64,000 nt of DNA, taken from IMG/VR virus record IMGVR_UViG_3300002835_000094, positions 1 through 64,000 of that record. The stretch is one strand, 5' to 3'. A model generated the notes under the pieces. It was not told the DNA's origin, searched no databases, and saw only the letters and a list, made by a program, of their open reading frames with translations. Positions within the stretch are counted from its first letter, which is position 1. Each line of letters opens with the position of its first letter. Positions 1 through 8,876 of the stretch are shown piece after piece. The stretch comes from a virus. A program made the position numbers and the translations under genes.

Positions 1-76
1 TTACTCCAGATCCGTCAGCACAGCACTATCTGTACAAACTCAAGGAGGTCTGACAATTCAGACAACTAATTTTTAG
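1..76 (+). CDS. Possible C-terminal end of an unidentified protein (partial, 5' end outside window)
   Basis: The plus-strand frame beginning at base 2 is open from the window edge to a TAG at 74-76. It would encode about 24 residues ending in GGLTIQTTNF, and it converges on the minus-strand nuclease gene with a 4-base overlap at the stops. A second plus frame is also open to a TAA at 67-69, so the reading frame is not certain. No family can be assigned from so short a tail. The alternative is that these bases are a non-coding convergent junction. Confidence 0.3.
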   Translation, partial: YSRSVSTALSVQTQGGLTIQTTNF

Positions 77-645
77 TGTAAATTTAAAGTGGGAAGTATG
101 TTTTTTGTTTGGATGTTTGTTATTGACTTGGTGTCATTTGAGCCTGAATATGTTTTTACTAAATCAGTGTTATGTTTAAAGAAATGTTCAAATTCTATAA
201 TAAGCCAGTCTTGATATTTTGCTGATGTATAATATAAAAATTGGTCTGTAATCCAAGTTAGTTTACTCTGTACGCAAACAAACTTGCCCTTGCGATTAAA
301 TTTCATGAACAGAATATTTAAATCGTAGGGTTCACTAACATCCATCATTTGATCTAGCCAAGCATCTAATACTTTGCAGTTACCTGTAAGTACTAAATGA
401 AAGGGAAAGTCAGCATAACTTTTACATTCTGCGTTAAATTTAGGAAAGCTTTGACCGGGAACAATGTCACCTTTAAAGCTTCTAACTTGACCTTCATGTA
501 AAACTTGCTTGCGACTTTGATTTTTTCCACCAACATAAGCCCCAGAACCAGGAGCACGGATAAATGATTCTCCGTACGACTTAGTTAGATACTGTGCGAT
601 TTCTCGCTCAAAACTAGAACCTTTTTGTTTTTGTGGACTTGGCAT
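73..645 (-). CDS. Putative PD-(D/E)XK-type nuclease (Holliday-junction-resolvase-like)
   Basis: This 190-residue protein has the layout of a small PD-(D/E)XK nuclease. An N-terminal helix carries E13 and E15, D60 follows a beta-type segment (FKGDIV), and E73-C74-K75 provides the (D/E)XK triad. RAPGSGAY near residues 30-37 resembles the basic, Gly-rich segment after the first helix in archaeal Hjc-like resolvases. It sits 34 bases downstream of gp46 on the same strand, so it is probably the last gene of the recombination block and may process branched DNA. I see no clear Shine-Dalgarno before the ATG. The fold call is fairly firm; the exact substrate (junction resolvase or another structure-specific nuclease) is inferred from context. 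Confidence 0.6.
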   Translation of the reverse strand: MPSPQKQKGSSFEREIAQYLTKSYGESFIRAPGSGAYVGGKNQSRKQVLHEGQVRSFKGDIVPGQSFPKFNAECKSYADFPFHLVLTGNCKVLDAWLDQMMDVSEPYDLNILFMKFNRKGKFVCVQSKLTWITDQFLYYTSAKYQDWLIIEFEHFFKHNTDLVKTYSGSNDTKSITNIQTKNILPTLNLH

Positions 646-679
646 GTGAATACTTATGTTAGTTCAATGACATTGAAAA

Positions 680-2434
680 TTATTCTACATCAACTGCTGT
701 GTTGTATGATGTAAAACCATTTTCTTTTATTACTTTTAATACATTTGGTACTCGTCCCGCAAGTTCTTCACGGTGTGATACTAGCCAAATTGATTTATGT
801 CTACGACGGCTCATGTCTTTAAGAATAGCAATAGAGTTTTCTACGCCTATCGTATCTAAACCTGAATCAATAAGTTCGTCAATAAACAGTGTATTTATTG
901 GGCTGTACAGATTTTCCCATACATCACGGAAAGCAAAACTTAAACCAAGAATCAATCTATTGCGTTCGCCGCGACTTAAGTTATCAAAGTCAAGTTCACG
1001 ACCTAACTCTGTAATTTCAACTTGTAAATCATTTTTGAATACAACTTGATGCGGCAACCCAATTTTATCAAGATAGTGCGTTAATCTTGCGTTCAGATAG
1101 CTTAGATTCTGATCAATGATCTTTTTACGGACAAAACTATCTTTGCTAGTCAACAAATCAAGCAAGAACTTTTGATGTTCCATGGTTCTTGTGATTTGAT
1201 TTATTCTATCAAAATTAACTTCCTGCAATGCCTGGCTTTCCATTTCAGAGATTTGTTCTCCGTATGGATCAGTTTCTTGTGTTTTTTGTTCTATCTGAGT
1301 GATTAAGTTATCAACCTCTGAACTATGCTTGACTGCCTCAGCTTCTGTTTTATAATGAGTCGTGGGTTCTTCCATGACTGTAACAGGATTAGCAACTAAT
1401 TCATCCAATTGAAACTTATAATCTTTTAATAGACTGTCGCTTTCAGCTAAAAGCTCATGTTTATTTTTCAACACTGTAGTATGCTGTTCATCATGGAACT
1501 CTTGGCCACAAGCATAGCACTTATGATCTTTGAGCGTACTAACTTCAGTTTCTAGTTTTGTATAGTTTTTACCTTCTTTGGCAATATCTTTTCTAAGGCT
1601 ATCAACTTTACTGTCATATGCAGTTTTCAGTACAACCTGTTGGTTGTATGTAGCTAAATCTTTGTGAGCCTGTAGTTCATTTTCAATGTTGATTTGACTC
1701 AATCTTGTATACTGAGTAGCAAGCTTTTCTAAATCTTCGTCATGCTTTAACTGCCAAAGCTTTTGTCTACGCTTTAGACTGTCAATCTGTTCTTTAACTC
1801 TCTTGTTGGCTTCTTCTACTGCCTTAATACGGAATTCTTCTTGTTGAATGCCGTCTTTACTCTGACGAATCAAGTCTTTGATAACTTCAGCTTTTTCTGA
1901 AAGCAAAGTAATACCCAACAGTTGTTCAATGATGTCCCGTTGTTCGTTAGATTTTAATGCAAGGAAAGGTTCTGAATATGTGTTCAACGCAACAATGTGA
2001 CGGAACATATCAGGAGTCATACTCAACACACGCTCAATAGCAGATTGTGTTTCTTTGTTTTCACCCTGTTGGTCTTCGGTTGCTTTTTGTTGAACATCAT
2101 TTACATAGAACTTAAGAATGTTTGGCTTACGACCACGCTCAATTTTGTAGTCAGTACCGTTAACATTAAACTCTAATGTAACCAACATGCCTTTGGCATT
2201 TGTTCTGTTAACCAAATTGTCTTTACGAATATTATTGATCGGAACTCCAAACAACGCATAGCATAGACCCTGAATCAATGTGGTTTTACCGGTACCATTT
2301 CTGGCACCATCGCCACCTAAGTCTAAGTTTTCACCTAGAATCAATGTTAAATCTTTTTTGTCAAAGTCAACTGCCTGTGTAACTTGTCCAATACTTAAAA
2401 AGTTCCGAAGGGTAATATTCTTTAATACAATCAT
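680..2434 (-). CDS. 46: Recombination endonuclease subunit gp46 (Rad50/SbcC-like ATPase)
   Basis: This 584-residue ATPase is the T4 gp46 equivalent. With gp47 it resects DNA ends for recombination-dependent replication. The Walker A motif is at residues 47-51 (NGTGKTT context), with the short insertion between GEN and NGTGKT seen in T4-like members. A long coiled-coil region follows, broken by a zinc-hook motif C306-Y-A-C309 where two subunits can join. The C-terminal half has the ABC signature (LSRGERNRL) and a Walker B/D-loop segment (FIDELIDSGLD). Length agrees with T4 gp46 (about 560). The ATG overlaps the gp47 stop by 4 bases, so the two are probably translationally coupled. Confidence 0.95.
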   Translation of the reverse strand: MIVLKNITLRNFLSIGQVTQAVDFDKKDLTLILGENLDLGGDGARNGTGKTTLIQGLCYALFGVPINNIRKDNLVNRTNAKGMLVTLEFNVNGTDYKIERGRKPNILKFYVNDVQQKATEDQQGENKETQSAIERVLSMTPDMFRHIVALNTYSEPFLALKSNEQRDIIEQLLGITLLSEKAEVIKDLIRQSKDGIQQEEFRIKAVEEANKRVKEQIDSLKRRQKLWQLKHDEDLEKLATQYTRLSQINIENELQAHKDLATYNQQVVLKTAYDSKVDSLRKDIAKEGKNYTKLETEVSTLKDHKCYACGQEFHDEQHTTVLKNKHELLAESDSLLKDYKFQLDELVANPVTVMEEPTTHYKTEAEAVKHSSEVDNLITQIEQKTQETDPYGEQISEMESQALQEVNFDRINQITRTMEHQKFLLDLLTSKDSFVRKKIIDQNLSYLNARLTHYLDKIGLPHQVVFKNDLQVEITELGRELDFDNLSRGERNRLILGLSFAFRDVWENLYSPINTLFIDELIDSGLDTIGVENSIAILKDMSRRRHKSIWLVSHREELAGRVPNVLKVIKENGFTSYNTAVDVE

Positions 2435-3444
2435 AGGTTATTATAAATTTCTAGTAACATCTTTTTGTCAAAGCTTTTGCTCTCAATACTATTGATTTGA
2501 TCTAATATGATCTGGTCAACGCTTTCAAACTTAAGCCCATCGTGTCCTTGAGTTTCTGCTTGTTCCAACTTCATTGGTATCAATGTCATTTCACGCAACT
2601 TATATTCAGGAATCCATGTTTCACGCAAAAAGTTAGCCTCCTCATAGCTGATTTCAATGTCTAGATGTACTCTAACATGGCTATCAATCAAAAGATAGCC
2701 TTCTGGTTGTTCTAGTATTTCGCTGAGTTTGTGTACGCGGTAAACGGGCTGTCGTGGCCAGCTATGAAATACAGGGTCTTGCCCCCACTCTAACACCATC
2801 ATACCACGTTGATCATCTCCGGCGTCAGCATAGTTATGTGGGAACGCATTACCAATATACCAAATATTTTTACGGGCTTGACGCTTATGAAAGTGACCGC
2901 TGAATGCTTTGTCAAAACCAGTTAAGTGAGATTCGTTGATTTCACCGTGATCTGGCATTTCAACCATAGCATTCATGTAGAAATTGGGGAGTTCTAAATG
3001 CCCGAACAAATACTTGCCAGACATTTTCTTTAGTTTTTTGTAATCTTCTTGTACGAGCCAGGGGGCAATGACTACATCACCGTCTTTGTAAAAATCATTT
3101 ATAATTTGTACATTGGGTAAATGTTTCGCCCATTCAACACTATGAATATCTCTGCGATCCCTGTAATATAAATCATGATTACCGGGGATGAAGTAGACAT
3201 GGTCAAATGCATTGTTTAACTTTTCTAATGCTTGTAATCCAAATTGAAGTGTGTGGATATTGATACTTGCTCTATGATGATTGTAATCACCTAGAAAGAA
3301 ACATGTTTCACAGTTTTCTTTTTTTGCTTTTTCAATAAACCAATCTACGAAATTGGAACAGTCTTGGTTATGTTGCAAGCTGTTTGACTTCAATCCAAAA
3401 TGGATATCGGTAAAAACAGCCGCTTTCTTAAAAAGGTTACTCAT
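2431..3444 (-). CDS. 47: Recombination endonuclease subunit gp47 (Mre11/SbcD-like nuclease)
   Basis: This 337-residue calcineurin-like metallophosphoesterase is the nuclease partner of gp46. The metal-binding motifs appear in the expected order: D13-I-H15 (FTDIHFG), FLGDYNHH, the GNHD box (IPGNHDLYYRD), then FGHLE and SGHFHKRQ, supplying His and Asp ligands for two metals. Length matches T4 gp47 (about 340). Its stop overlaps the gp46 start by 4 bases. Upstream, between it and gp55, there is a strong hairpin, so gp47/gp46 may have a start signal of their own or be reached by read-through from gp55. Confidence 0.95.
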   Translation of the reverse strand: MSNLFKKAAVFTDIHFGLKSNSLQHNQDCSNFVDWFIEKAKKENCETCFFLGDYNHHRASINIHTLQFGLQALEKLNNAFDHVYFIPGNHDLYYRDRRDIHSVEWAKHLPNVQIINDFYKDGDVVIAPWLVQEDYKKLKKMSGKYLFGHLELPNFYMNAMVEMPDHGEINESHLTGFDKAFSGHFHKRQARKNIWYIGNAFPHNYADAGDDQRGMMVLEWGQDPVFHSWPRQPVYRVHKLSEILEQPEGYLLIDSHVRVHLDIEISYEEANFLRETWIPEYKLREMTLIPMKLEQAETQGHDGLKFESVDQIILDQINSIESKSFDKKMLLEIYNNL

Positions 3445-3461
3445 TCAAACAGTATAATGAA

Positions 3462-3486
3462 AATAGCGTTGGATTACAACGCTATT
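3462..3486 (-). terminator. Perfect 10-bp hairpin between gp55 and gp47
   Basis: The arms AATAGCGTTG (3462-3471) and CAACGCTATT (3477-3486) are perfect inverted repeats around a 5-base loop. Read on the minus strand, the 3' side of the stem ends in a run of four T, as in a weak intrinsic terminator placed 8 bases after the gp55 stop. It could reduce read-through from gp55 into gp47/gp46 or act as an mRNA processing or stability element. The T-run is short, so termination may be partial. Confidence 0.5.
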
Positions 3487-3493
3487 GGATAAA

Positions 3494-4396
3494 TTATTCG
3501 TCAAACATGACTGCGCCACCGGCGCCAGCACCCTGTCTAGACCAACTTGGGTTAAGTCCATTTAGTTCTAGAATGTCATCACGGATGTTTTGATTACGCT
3601 TTTCAGTGTTTAGTACACGACAAAAACTATTGGTAATAGCTGCGGTGTAGTAAGCAAATGGGTTACTAGATTTGGCTTCGTTGAAACGCAAACCAACATA
3701 CGTCAACTGAAGAATGGCACTGTTACGCATTTCGTCATTATATGTATAACCTCTCCAGTTATACTTCATAGCGTACTTTTCGCACATCATAATATACATG
3801 CGAGCTAATTTATTGGTAATTTTACCGTGGTCTTTGCTGAACTGACCCATCTTTAAACCACCAGTCCAATGACTCTTTCCGACACAATAAAATGTATTGG
3901 TTTCGTCAATCTTGTAGTGTTGAAATGGTGGAAAATTAACCTTGACATGAACCATGTCATCTACTTCATCTTTGGTTGTACTATCTTCTAAATCTGCAAA
4001 GATTTCATCGGGATCCGGCTCGTCAAAGTCAAATATGTCTTTGGCGCTTTTCTTTTTTACAGTTTTTCTGGGTTGTTTCTGACTCAATGGAATATGATCC
4101 CAAGTCATAACTCTAAAGACTAAATCGGTAGTTAGTATAGTGTTCGGGTCAACTTTTTCACCGGTTTCTACTGATAACCTAGCTGCGCGATTTTCTTTGG
4201 CTAATTGAATAATTTCTGGTTTGTTCGCATGCTCAAAACACTTTTCTAATGTTTCATGGGGCATGTCCACAATATAATCGTAACGGTTGTATTCTTGTTT
4301 TGTGTAGTAACAATATGTTGTTTTGCTTTCATGAATTTCCTTCAATATATCTTTATTGTTAAGATAATTGACGGGTTTTTTGGTTGGTAAAGTCAT
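3494..4396 (-). CDS. 55: Late-transcription sigma factor gp55
   Basis: This 300-residue protein matches the T4-like late sigma factor, which directs host RNA polymerase to TATAAATA-type late promoters together with the sliding clamp. The best-conserved part is residues 185-290 (HWTGGLKMGQFSKDHGKI, RMYIMMCEKYAMKY, GLRFNEAKSSNPFAYYT, NAITNSFCR-like helix and NTEKRNQNIRDDILE), the compact sigma-2-like core. It is longer than T4 gp55 (185 residues). The extra length is an N-terminal extension plus a lysine-then-acidic linker at about 110-150. AAGGAA lies just upstream of the ATG on the minus strand. GATAAATA boxes before the structural genes fit the presence of this factor. Confidence 0.88.
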   Translation of the reverse strand: MTLPTKKPVNYLNNKDILKEIHESKTTYCYYTKQEYNRYDYIVDMPHETLEKCFEHANKPEIIQLAKENRAARLSVETGEKVDPNTILTTDLVFRVMTWDHIPLSQKQPRKTVKKKSAKDIFDFDEPDPDEIFADLEDSTTKDEVDDMVHVKVNFPPFQHYKIDETNTFYCVGKSHWTGGLKMGQFSKDHGKITNKLARMYIMMCEKYAMKYNWRGYTYNDEMRNSAILQLTYVGLRFNEAKSSNPFAYYTAAITNSFCRVLNTEKRNQNIRDDILELNGLNPSWSRQGAGAGGAVMFDE

Positions 4397-4434
4397 AGGT
4401 TCCTTTTATAATTTGCTAGCAATGTAGCATAGAA

Positions 4435-4450
4435 GTTGCAAAATTGCAAC
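4435..4450. promoter_or_regulatory. 16-base palindrome in the divergent gp55/baseplate promoter region
   Basis: GTTGCAA (4435-4441) and TTGCAAC (4444-4450) are perfect 7-base inverted arms with a 2-base spacer. This is too tight for an RNA hairpin and has the form of a dimeric protein-binding site. It lies 38 bases before the gp55 ATG, in the only divergent intergenic gap of the window. Operator function is inferred; no regulator gene is visible nearby. Confidence 0.35.
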
Positions 4451-4492
4451 AGTTTAGGGGGAGAAAAGGGAAAATAGCACACTTATTTATGC

Positions 4493-4510
4493 GATAAATA
4501 TAATTAAGGA
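4493..4510 (+). promoter_or_regulatory. Late-promoter-like box GATAAATA followed by AAGGA ribosome binding site
   Basis: GATAAATA at 4493-4500 resembles the T4 late -10 element TATAAATA. Five bases later comes AAGGA (4506-4510), and the baseplate ATG is at 4522. The same box-SD-ATG spacing recurs at 12527, 36251 and 38506, which supports a real late promoter for the structural operon. Confidence 0.6.
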
Positions 4511-4521
4511 TAAAAGAGATT

Positions 4522-6222
4522 ATGCCACAATATAGCAATACAGTTAACAATACTGATGGGTCAACCACCAATGCAGTGTTTAACACCGAAGCTAATACTA
4601 TAGCTTATACAATAACTTCAGCTACTGGTATCAGAGTCTCATTCACTCTGCCTGCTGGCGAGAGTCCATTAACTGCAAAAAATCGTGCTGAATTGTCATT
4701 TCAAATAAGGAATCAAGGCGGATCAATTTTGTCCATTGGAGCCGGAATATCCGCCTTGAGTACAGTACAAACTAATGTTACTTCACAGGCTCAAAGTGCC
4801 GACACAGCCGCGACTGCTACCAATTCTACCGTACCCCAAAATCCTAACCCCCCGGCGCCAGTGGTGCCCGCAAGCAACGCAAACGCAGTTCCTCCTGTGG
4901 AAGACCCTCCGGTGTCAAATGCTACCGCAGTTGCAGTAACGGGAGGGGCTGTAACAAACACATTGGGAAATGCGACTCCGACTGTATCGCAACCACAGAC
5001 TACAACCCCATTGACTTCTTCAACAGCTAACGCAGAACAGCCCCCAGTGTCACAACCGGCAAATGTTGATACAGAATTTGGAAATTTAGATGATGCTATA
5101 GTAAGGCAACAAGGAACTACAACCGTGTTGTCGGAAGACGGTACACCTGCTACCGGTGCTTTAAGAAATACGGAAACTGGTGATGTAATTTATACAGACC
5201 CACCAAGAGGAGATGATCAACCCTTTGACGAATTTGCTGGAGTTGATGAAGCTGTTCAACAGCAAAAAACAATAGATGCAAATACTTCAGGTATACCAAT
5301 TAGAGCAGAAGATGGCACTGTAGCACAAGGTGTGGCAATAAATCCTGAAACAGGTGAAACATATTACACAACGGCAGCACAAGGCTTGGCTGCAACAAAA
5401 AATGCAAGACAGCAAGCCACTAAACAAGATCAGGCAAACTTTGAACTTAAAAAAGACTGGCGTGTCCGTTTAAGTTTAACACCGGGCGCAAAATATCTTT
5501 ATAAAGCACCTAAACCTGGAATCTTAGCACCATTGGCAGCTACCGACGGAGTGTTGTTCCCTTATACACCTAGTATTCAAGTAAATTATGCTGCACATTA
5601 TGATGCAACCGATCTAGTACATACAAACTATAAAGTTTATCAGTATAAAAATAGTGGTATTGATCAAGTTACCATTACTTGCGACTTTACTGCACAGGAT
5701 ACTTACGAAGCAAATTATTTGCTTGCAGTCATACACTTTTTTAGGTCAGTGACAAAAATGTTTTATGGTCAAGATGATGGTCCTGCTCCCGGAACTCCTC
5801 CCCCATTGTGTTATTTGTATGGATTGGGAGCATTTCAATTTGAAGCACATCCATTGGCAATTACAACATTTAACTATAGTTTACCTACTGAAGTTGATTA
5901 TATTAGAGCTACAACCAATGAAACTACATTGGCTGGTGTAAACAAGTCAGCGTCTAACGTGCCTAACAACACATATAATCCCTCTAGTGCAAGAATGGCA
6001 GGTTCTGGTGTTGGATTCGGTGGTCTTACAGAGCCTCCGGATTTTAGCGAACAAACAGGAGGAACAGTTACTCCTACATATGTCCCAACCAAAATGCAAA
6101 TAACTATCAGTGCTGTTCCAATTATAAGTAGAAATAACATAAGCACTTATTTCAGTTTGAAAGAATATGCAACAGGAAAATTAATGCGCGGAACACAAAC
6201 TAAGCGCGGAGGTATTTGGTAA
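4522..6222 (+). CDS. Baseplate tail-tube cap/initiator protein, gp48/gp54-like
   Basis: The C-terminal part (about residues 310-566) resembles the tail-tube-like gp48/gp54 proteins that cap the T4 baseplate and nucleate the tube: RVRLSLTPGAKYLY, LFPYTPSIQVNYAAHYD, ANYLLAVIHFFRSVTKMFYG and TTFNYSLPTEVDYI. The protein is longer than T4 gp48 (364) or gp54 (320). The excess is an N-terminal region rich in Asn, Thr, Pro and Ala that contains two imperfect copies of a roughly 55-residue unit (EDGTPATGALRNTETGDVIY and EDGTVAQGVAINPETGETYY). I cannot separate gp48 from gp54 by eye, and only one such gene is present here. AAGGA precedes the ATG, and the stop overlaps the gp53 start (TAATG). Confidence 0.75.
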   Translation: MPQYSNTVNNTDGSTTNAVFNTEANTIAYTITSATGIRVSFTLPAGESPLTAKNRAELSFQIRNQGGSILSIGAGISALSTVQTNVTSQAQSADTAATATNSTVPQNPNPPAPVVPASNANAVPPVEDPPVSNATAVAVTGGAVTNTLGNATPTVSQPQTTTPLTSSTANAEQPPVSQPANVDTEFGNLDDAIVRQQGTTTVLSEDGTPATGALRNTETGDVIYTDPPRGDDQPFDEFAGVDEAVQQQKTIDANTSGIPIRAEDGTVAQGVAINPETGETYYTTAAQGLAATKNARQQATKQDQANFELKKDWRVRLSLTPGAKYLYKAPKPGILAPLAATDGVLFPYTPSIQVNYAAHYDATDLVHTNYKVYQYKNSGIDQVTITCDFTAQDTYEANYLLAVIHFFRSVTKMFYGQDDGPAPGTPPPLCYLYGLGAFQFEAHPLAITTFNYSLPTEVDYIRATTNETTLAGVNKSASNVPNNTYNPSSARMAGSGVGFGGLTEPPDFSEQTGGTVTPTYVPTKMQITISAVPIISRNNISTYFSLKEYATGKLMRGTQTKRGGIW

Positions 6223-6533
6223 TGGCTGTTAATAACTCATATCCGGCAACAAGTCCGTATAACGCAACTGATATTTACAAAGCTCAGTTTTTAGACATAA
6301 TGGTTAATCGTCCTATACCTATGCTATCCAGTGATGTGTATATGGAAATAAAACCAGTATATGAATACAGACCTGATTTATTAGCATATGACTTATATCA
6401 GGATAGTAGATTGTGGTGGGCATTTGCGCAAAGAAATCCAAACAAGTTAAAAGACCCATTGTTTGATTTTAAAGCAGGGGTCAGTATTTATATACCTAAA
6501 TTAGATACATTGAAGCAGATATTGGGAATATAA
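6222..6533 (+). CDS. 53: Baseplate wedge protein gp53
   Basis: This short (103 residues) wedge protein has the gp53 signature: PYNATDIYKAQFLDIM at the N-terminus and YQDSRLWWAFAQRNPN followed by AGVSIYIPKL, a LysM-like end. In T4, gp53 locks wedges around the hub; T4 gp53 is 196 residues, so this is a minimal version like those of other marine T4-like phages. I place the start at the ATG at 6222, which overlaps the preceding TAA, instead of an in-frame TTG six bases earlier. The gp53 stop is directly followed by the next ATG at 6534. Confidence 0.82.
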   Translation: MAVNNSYPATSPYNATDIYKAQFLDIMVNRPIPMLSSDVYMEIKPVYEYRPDLLAYDLYQDSRLWWAFAQRNPNKLKDPLFDFKAGVSIYIPKLDTLKQILGI

Positions 6534-8876
6534 ATGCCAGTTACATTATTAGACGATGATAGTGGTACTCAGCAAAATAATACCACAGATACACAAAATC
6601 AAGTTAATAGTGGAGTAAATCCTCCTGCACTTTCTCCACTAAACTCAACTAGTAGCCCAAACGCAGGCACCACAACTGCAGGAAAGTCAGGCACACCGGC
6701 GTCTACTCCGGCTTCTAAAAAACCCACTATAAGAAAAAATCCATTAAGTTTATTTTCAAGTTACACATATCAACTTTCTTTGTATATGCTTACACCTGAT
6801 GCTTTCAATGCGTTTGAAGAATCTGGTAGAAAAAATATTAAAGATTTAGTAATAGGTAAAACTACAACTGATAGTTCTAGTAGTAATTTAAAAGGCGGCG
6901 CCTATTTAATATTACAAAGCGGTGGCTCAAATAACAAAACTACTCCAAGAGCACCCGGTTTTGAATTAGACTACGCCATTGATGAATTAAAAATTAAAAG
7001 TTTGATTGCCCCAAGCACAACTGGATCTACTACTATACAGACTACATTTTCATTTCAAGTTATTGAACCATATGGATTTAGTTTTTTAAATCGTTTAAAA
7101 ATTGCAGCAGACGCTATCGCTCAGTATAGCGAAACATTAAATGCCAAAGAACAACGAAATCCAAGCAGACAAAAATTTGTGTTGGGAATAAGATTTCAAG
7201 GATACGACTCGGTTGGGAATTTACTAACCGGAAAAGAATTGATAAACGGAAGCATAACAGACCCTAACGGCTCGGGCAATGGAGTATATGAAACATTTTA
7301 TACTATCAATTTAAACAAAATAAACTTTAAAATAGATGGTAAAGCTGTAGTTTATAACATAAATGCAGTGTCAGTCGCCCCCTATGAAACATTCACATTG
7401 ATGCGTGGAGTATTTAATAAAAATGTAACATTAGAAGCCAGTAATGTTGAAGAAGCTTTAACTGGTCCTAATGGTATGATAGACCAATTAAATGCCTGGC
7501 AAAAAACTTCAGGTGCTTTAATTCCAAATGTTTATAAATTAGAATTTATTGGGGATACTGAAACTTTACGAAATGCTAAAATTGTATTACCAAATGATCT
7601 GGACAAACTTAAAGCCGGGTGGACCCCTGCTAAAAACACTGCTGAAGTTAATGAAGTGACCGCGGCACGATCAAATCCAAATCTTACAAAAAAAACTATA
7701 ACATTATTAAGTAGTACTTCAATTATTGCGTGTGTAGAAAGAGTTATTGTACAAAGCGAGTACATGACGCAAGCCTTAAAAACTGTTTATGATTCTGTAA
7801 ATCAACCAGATCCAAATAAAAAAGATTTTGAAGAAGAACCAAATAAAGATAAACCCGATACTGTTAAATGGTATAATTTATCTAGTAAAGTAAAAGTAAT
7901 TGGATATGACACTAGATTAAATCAGTATGCATATGAAATTACACTATTAATTTCACCTTATGAAACGCCAGTATTAGTAAATGCATACTCAAACAATTCT
8001 CAAAAATATTATGGTCCAGTAAAAAGGTATGATTATTGGTTTACAGGAAAAAACAGTGAAGTTATTAGTTATGAACAAACAAATAACAATGGATATTTTA
8101 TTGTAGCATTAGACCCCACAAATTCTGCAACAGTGAAATCGGGACAAGCGGGAATACCTGTAGTACAGGGTTTCCCCCAAAATGCAGATGTTACAGGTGC
8201 AAAAGGAGTAGGCATGCAAGCTCAGGGTGCATACCTAACAAATTTATTTGACCCAAAATCATTTAGTACGGCTAAAATTACAATATTAGGAGATCCTGAT
8301 TTTTTAATGCAAGATTCATTTACAGATGTTAGAACACTACCAGTTTATAAAACTTTTTATGAAGCCGATGGTAGAACTATTAATCCAAGAACAGGGCAAG
8401 TATTCATTGAATTAAATTTCAAAGAAGCAATTGATTATGAAAATAACACCGGCTTATTAGACATTAATGATCAAATAGTATTTTGGCAATATCCAGAAAG
8501 TATTAAAAAATTAGTTAATGGCGTGAGTTTTTGGGTTCGTAATGTTGATGCTACCTTTAGTAAAGGTAAATTTATACAAGAAATAACATGTTCTATCAAC
8601 ACGTTTAGTTCTGATGAGAATGCATGGAGTAACGCATCCAATAATACAACTAATTCAGAAAATCAACGTGAAGATACTCGCGAGGCTGAAGGAAGAACAG
8701 GTAGCTCTCCTTCTGAATCTGGCAATGGAACTACAAGTAACACAGGCTTGTTACAAGAACCTCCAGAACAATACTCCGAGGTGCCCACAGAGACACCATC
8801 CAATGTTTCACCGGCAGACAATGAAAATGAGGCATCTGGTGGACAACCGGTTGATCAGGGGGGCAGAGAAGAATGA
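6534..8876 (+). CDS. Baseplate hub-region structural protein (possible gp27 counterpart)
   Basis: This 780-residue protein lies directly before the gp5-like spike gene, where a hub protein that holds gp5 is expected. The first 65 residues and the last 95 residues are Ser/Thr/Asn/Gly-rich and look disordered. The folded middle starts near residue 67 (RKNPLSLFSSYTYQLSLYML) and is rich in beta-type segments such as TTFSFQVIEPYGFSFLNRL and WKNVDATF-like strands near the end. I recognise no motif that proves gp27 homology, and it is twice the length of T4 gp27 (391). The hub role is inferred from gene order. The stop overlaps the next ATG (ATGA). Confidence 0.5.
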   Translation: MPVTLLDDDSGTQQNNTTDTQNQVNSGVNPPALSPLNSTSSPNAGTTTAGKSGTPASTPASKKPTIRKNPLSLFSSYTYQLSLYMLTPDAFNAFEESGRKNIKDLVIGKTTTDSSSSNLKGGAYLILQSGGSNNKTTPRAPGFELDYAIDELKIKSLIAPSTTGSTTIQTTFSFQVIEPYGFSFLNRLKIAADAIAQYSETLNAKEQRNPSRQKFVLGIRFQGYDSVGNLLTGKELINGSITDPNGSGNGVYETFYTINLNKINFKIDGKAVVYNINAVSVAPYETFTLMRGVFNKNVTLEASNVEEALTGPNGMIDQLNAWQKTSGALIPNVYKLEFIGDTETLRNAKIVLPNDLDKLKAGWTPAKNTAEVNEVTAARSNPNLTKKTITLLSSTSIIACVERVIVQSEYMTQALKTVYDSVNQPDPNKKDFEEEPNKDKPDTVKWYNLSSKVKVIGYDTRLNQYAYEITLLISPYETPVLVNAYSNNSQKYYGPVKRYDYWFTGKNSEVISYEQTNNNGYFIVALDPTNSATVKSGQAGIPVVQGFPQNADVTGAKGVGMQAQGAYLTNLFDPKSFSTAKITILGDPDFLMQDSFTDVRTLPVYKTFYEADGRTINPRTGQVFIELNFKEAIDYENNTGLLDINDQIVFWQYPESIKKLVNGVSFWVRNVDATFSKGKFIQEITCSINTFSSDENAWSNASNNTTNSENQREDTREAEGRTGSSPSESGNGTTSNTGLLQEPPEQYSEVPTETPSNVSPADNENEASGGQPVDQGGREE

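Noticed and set aside
6216-6221. TTG start two codons upstream for gp53
   Set aside because: The ATG at 6222 overlaps the preceding TAA in the same TAATG layout used elsewhere in the window, and is the usual start type.
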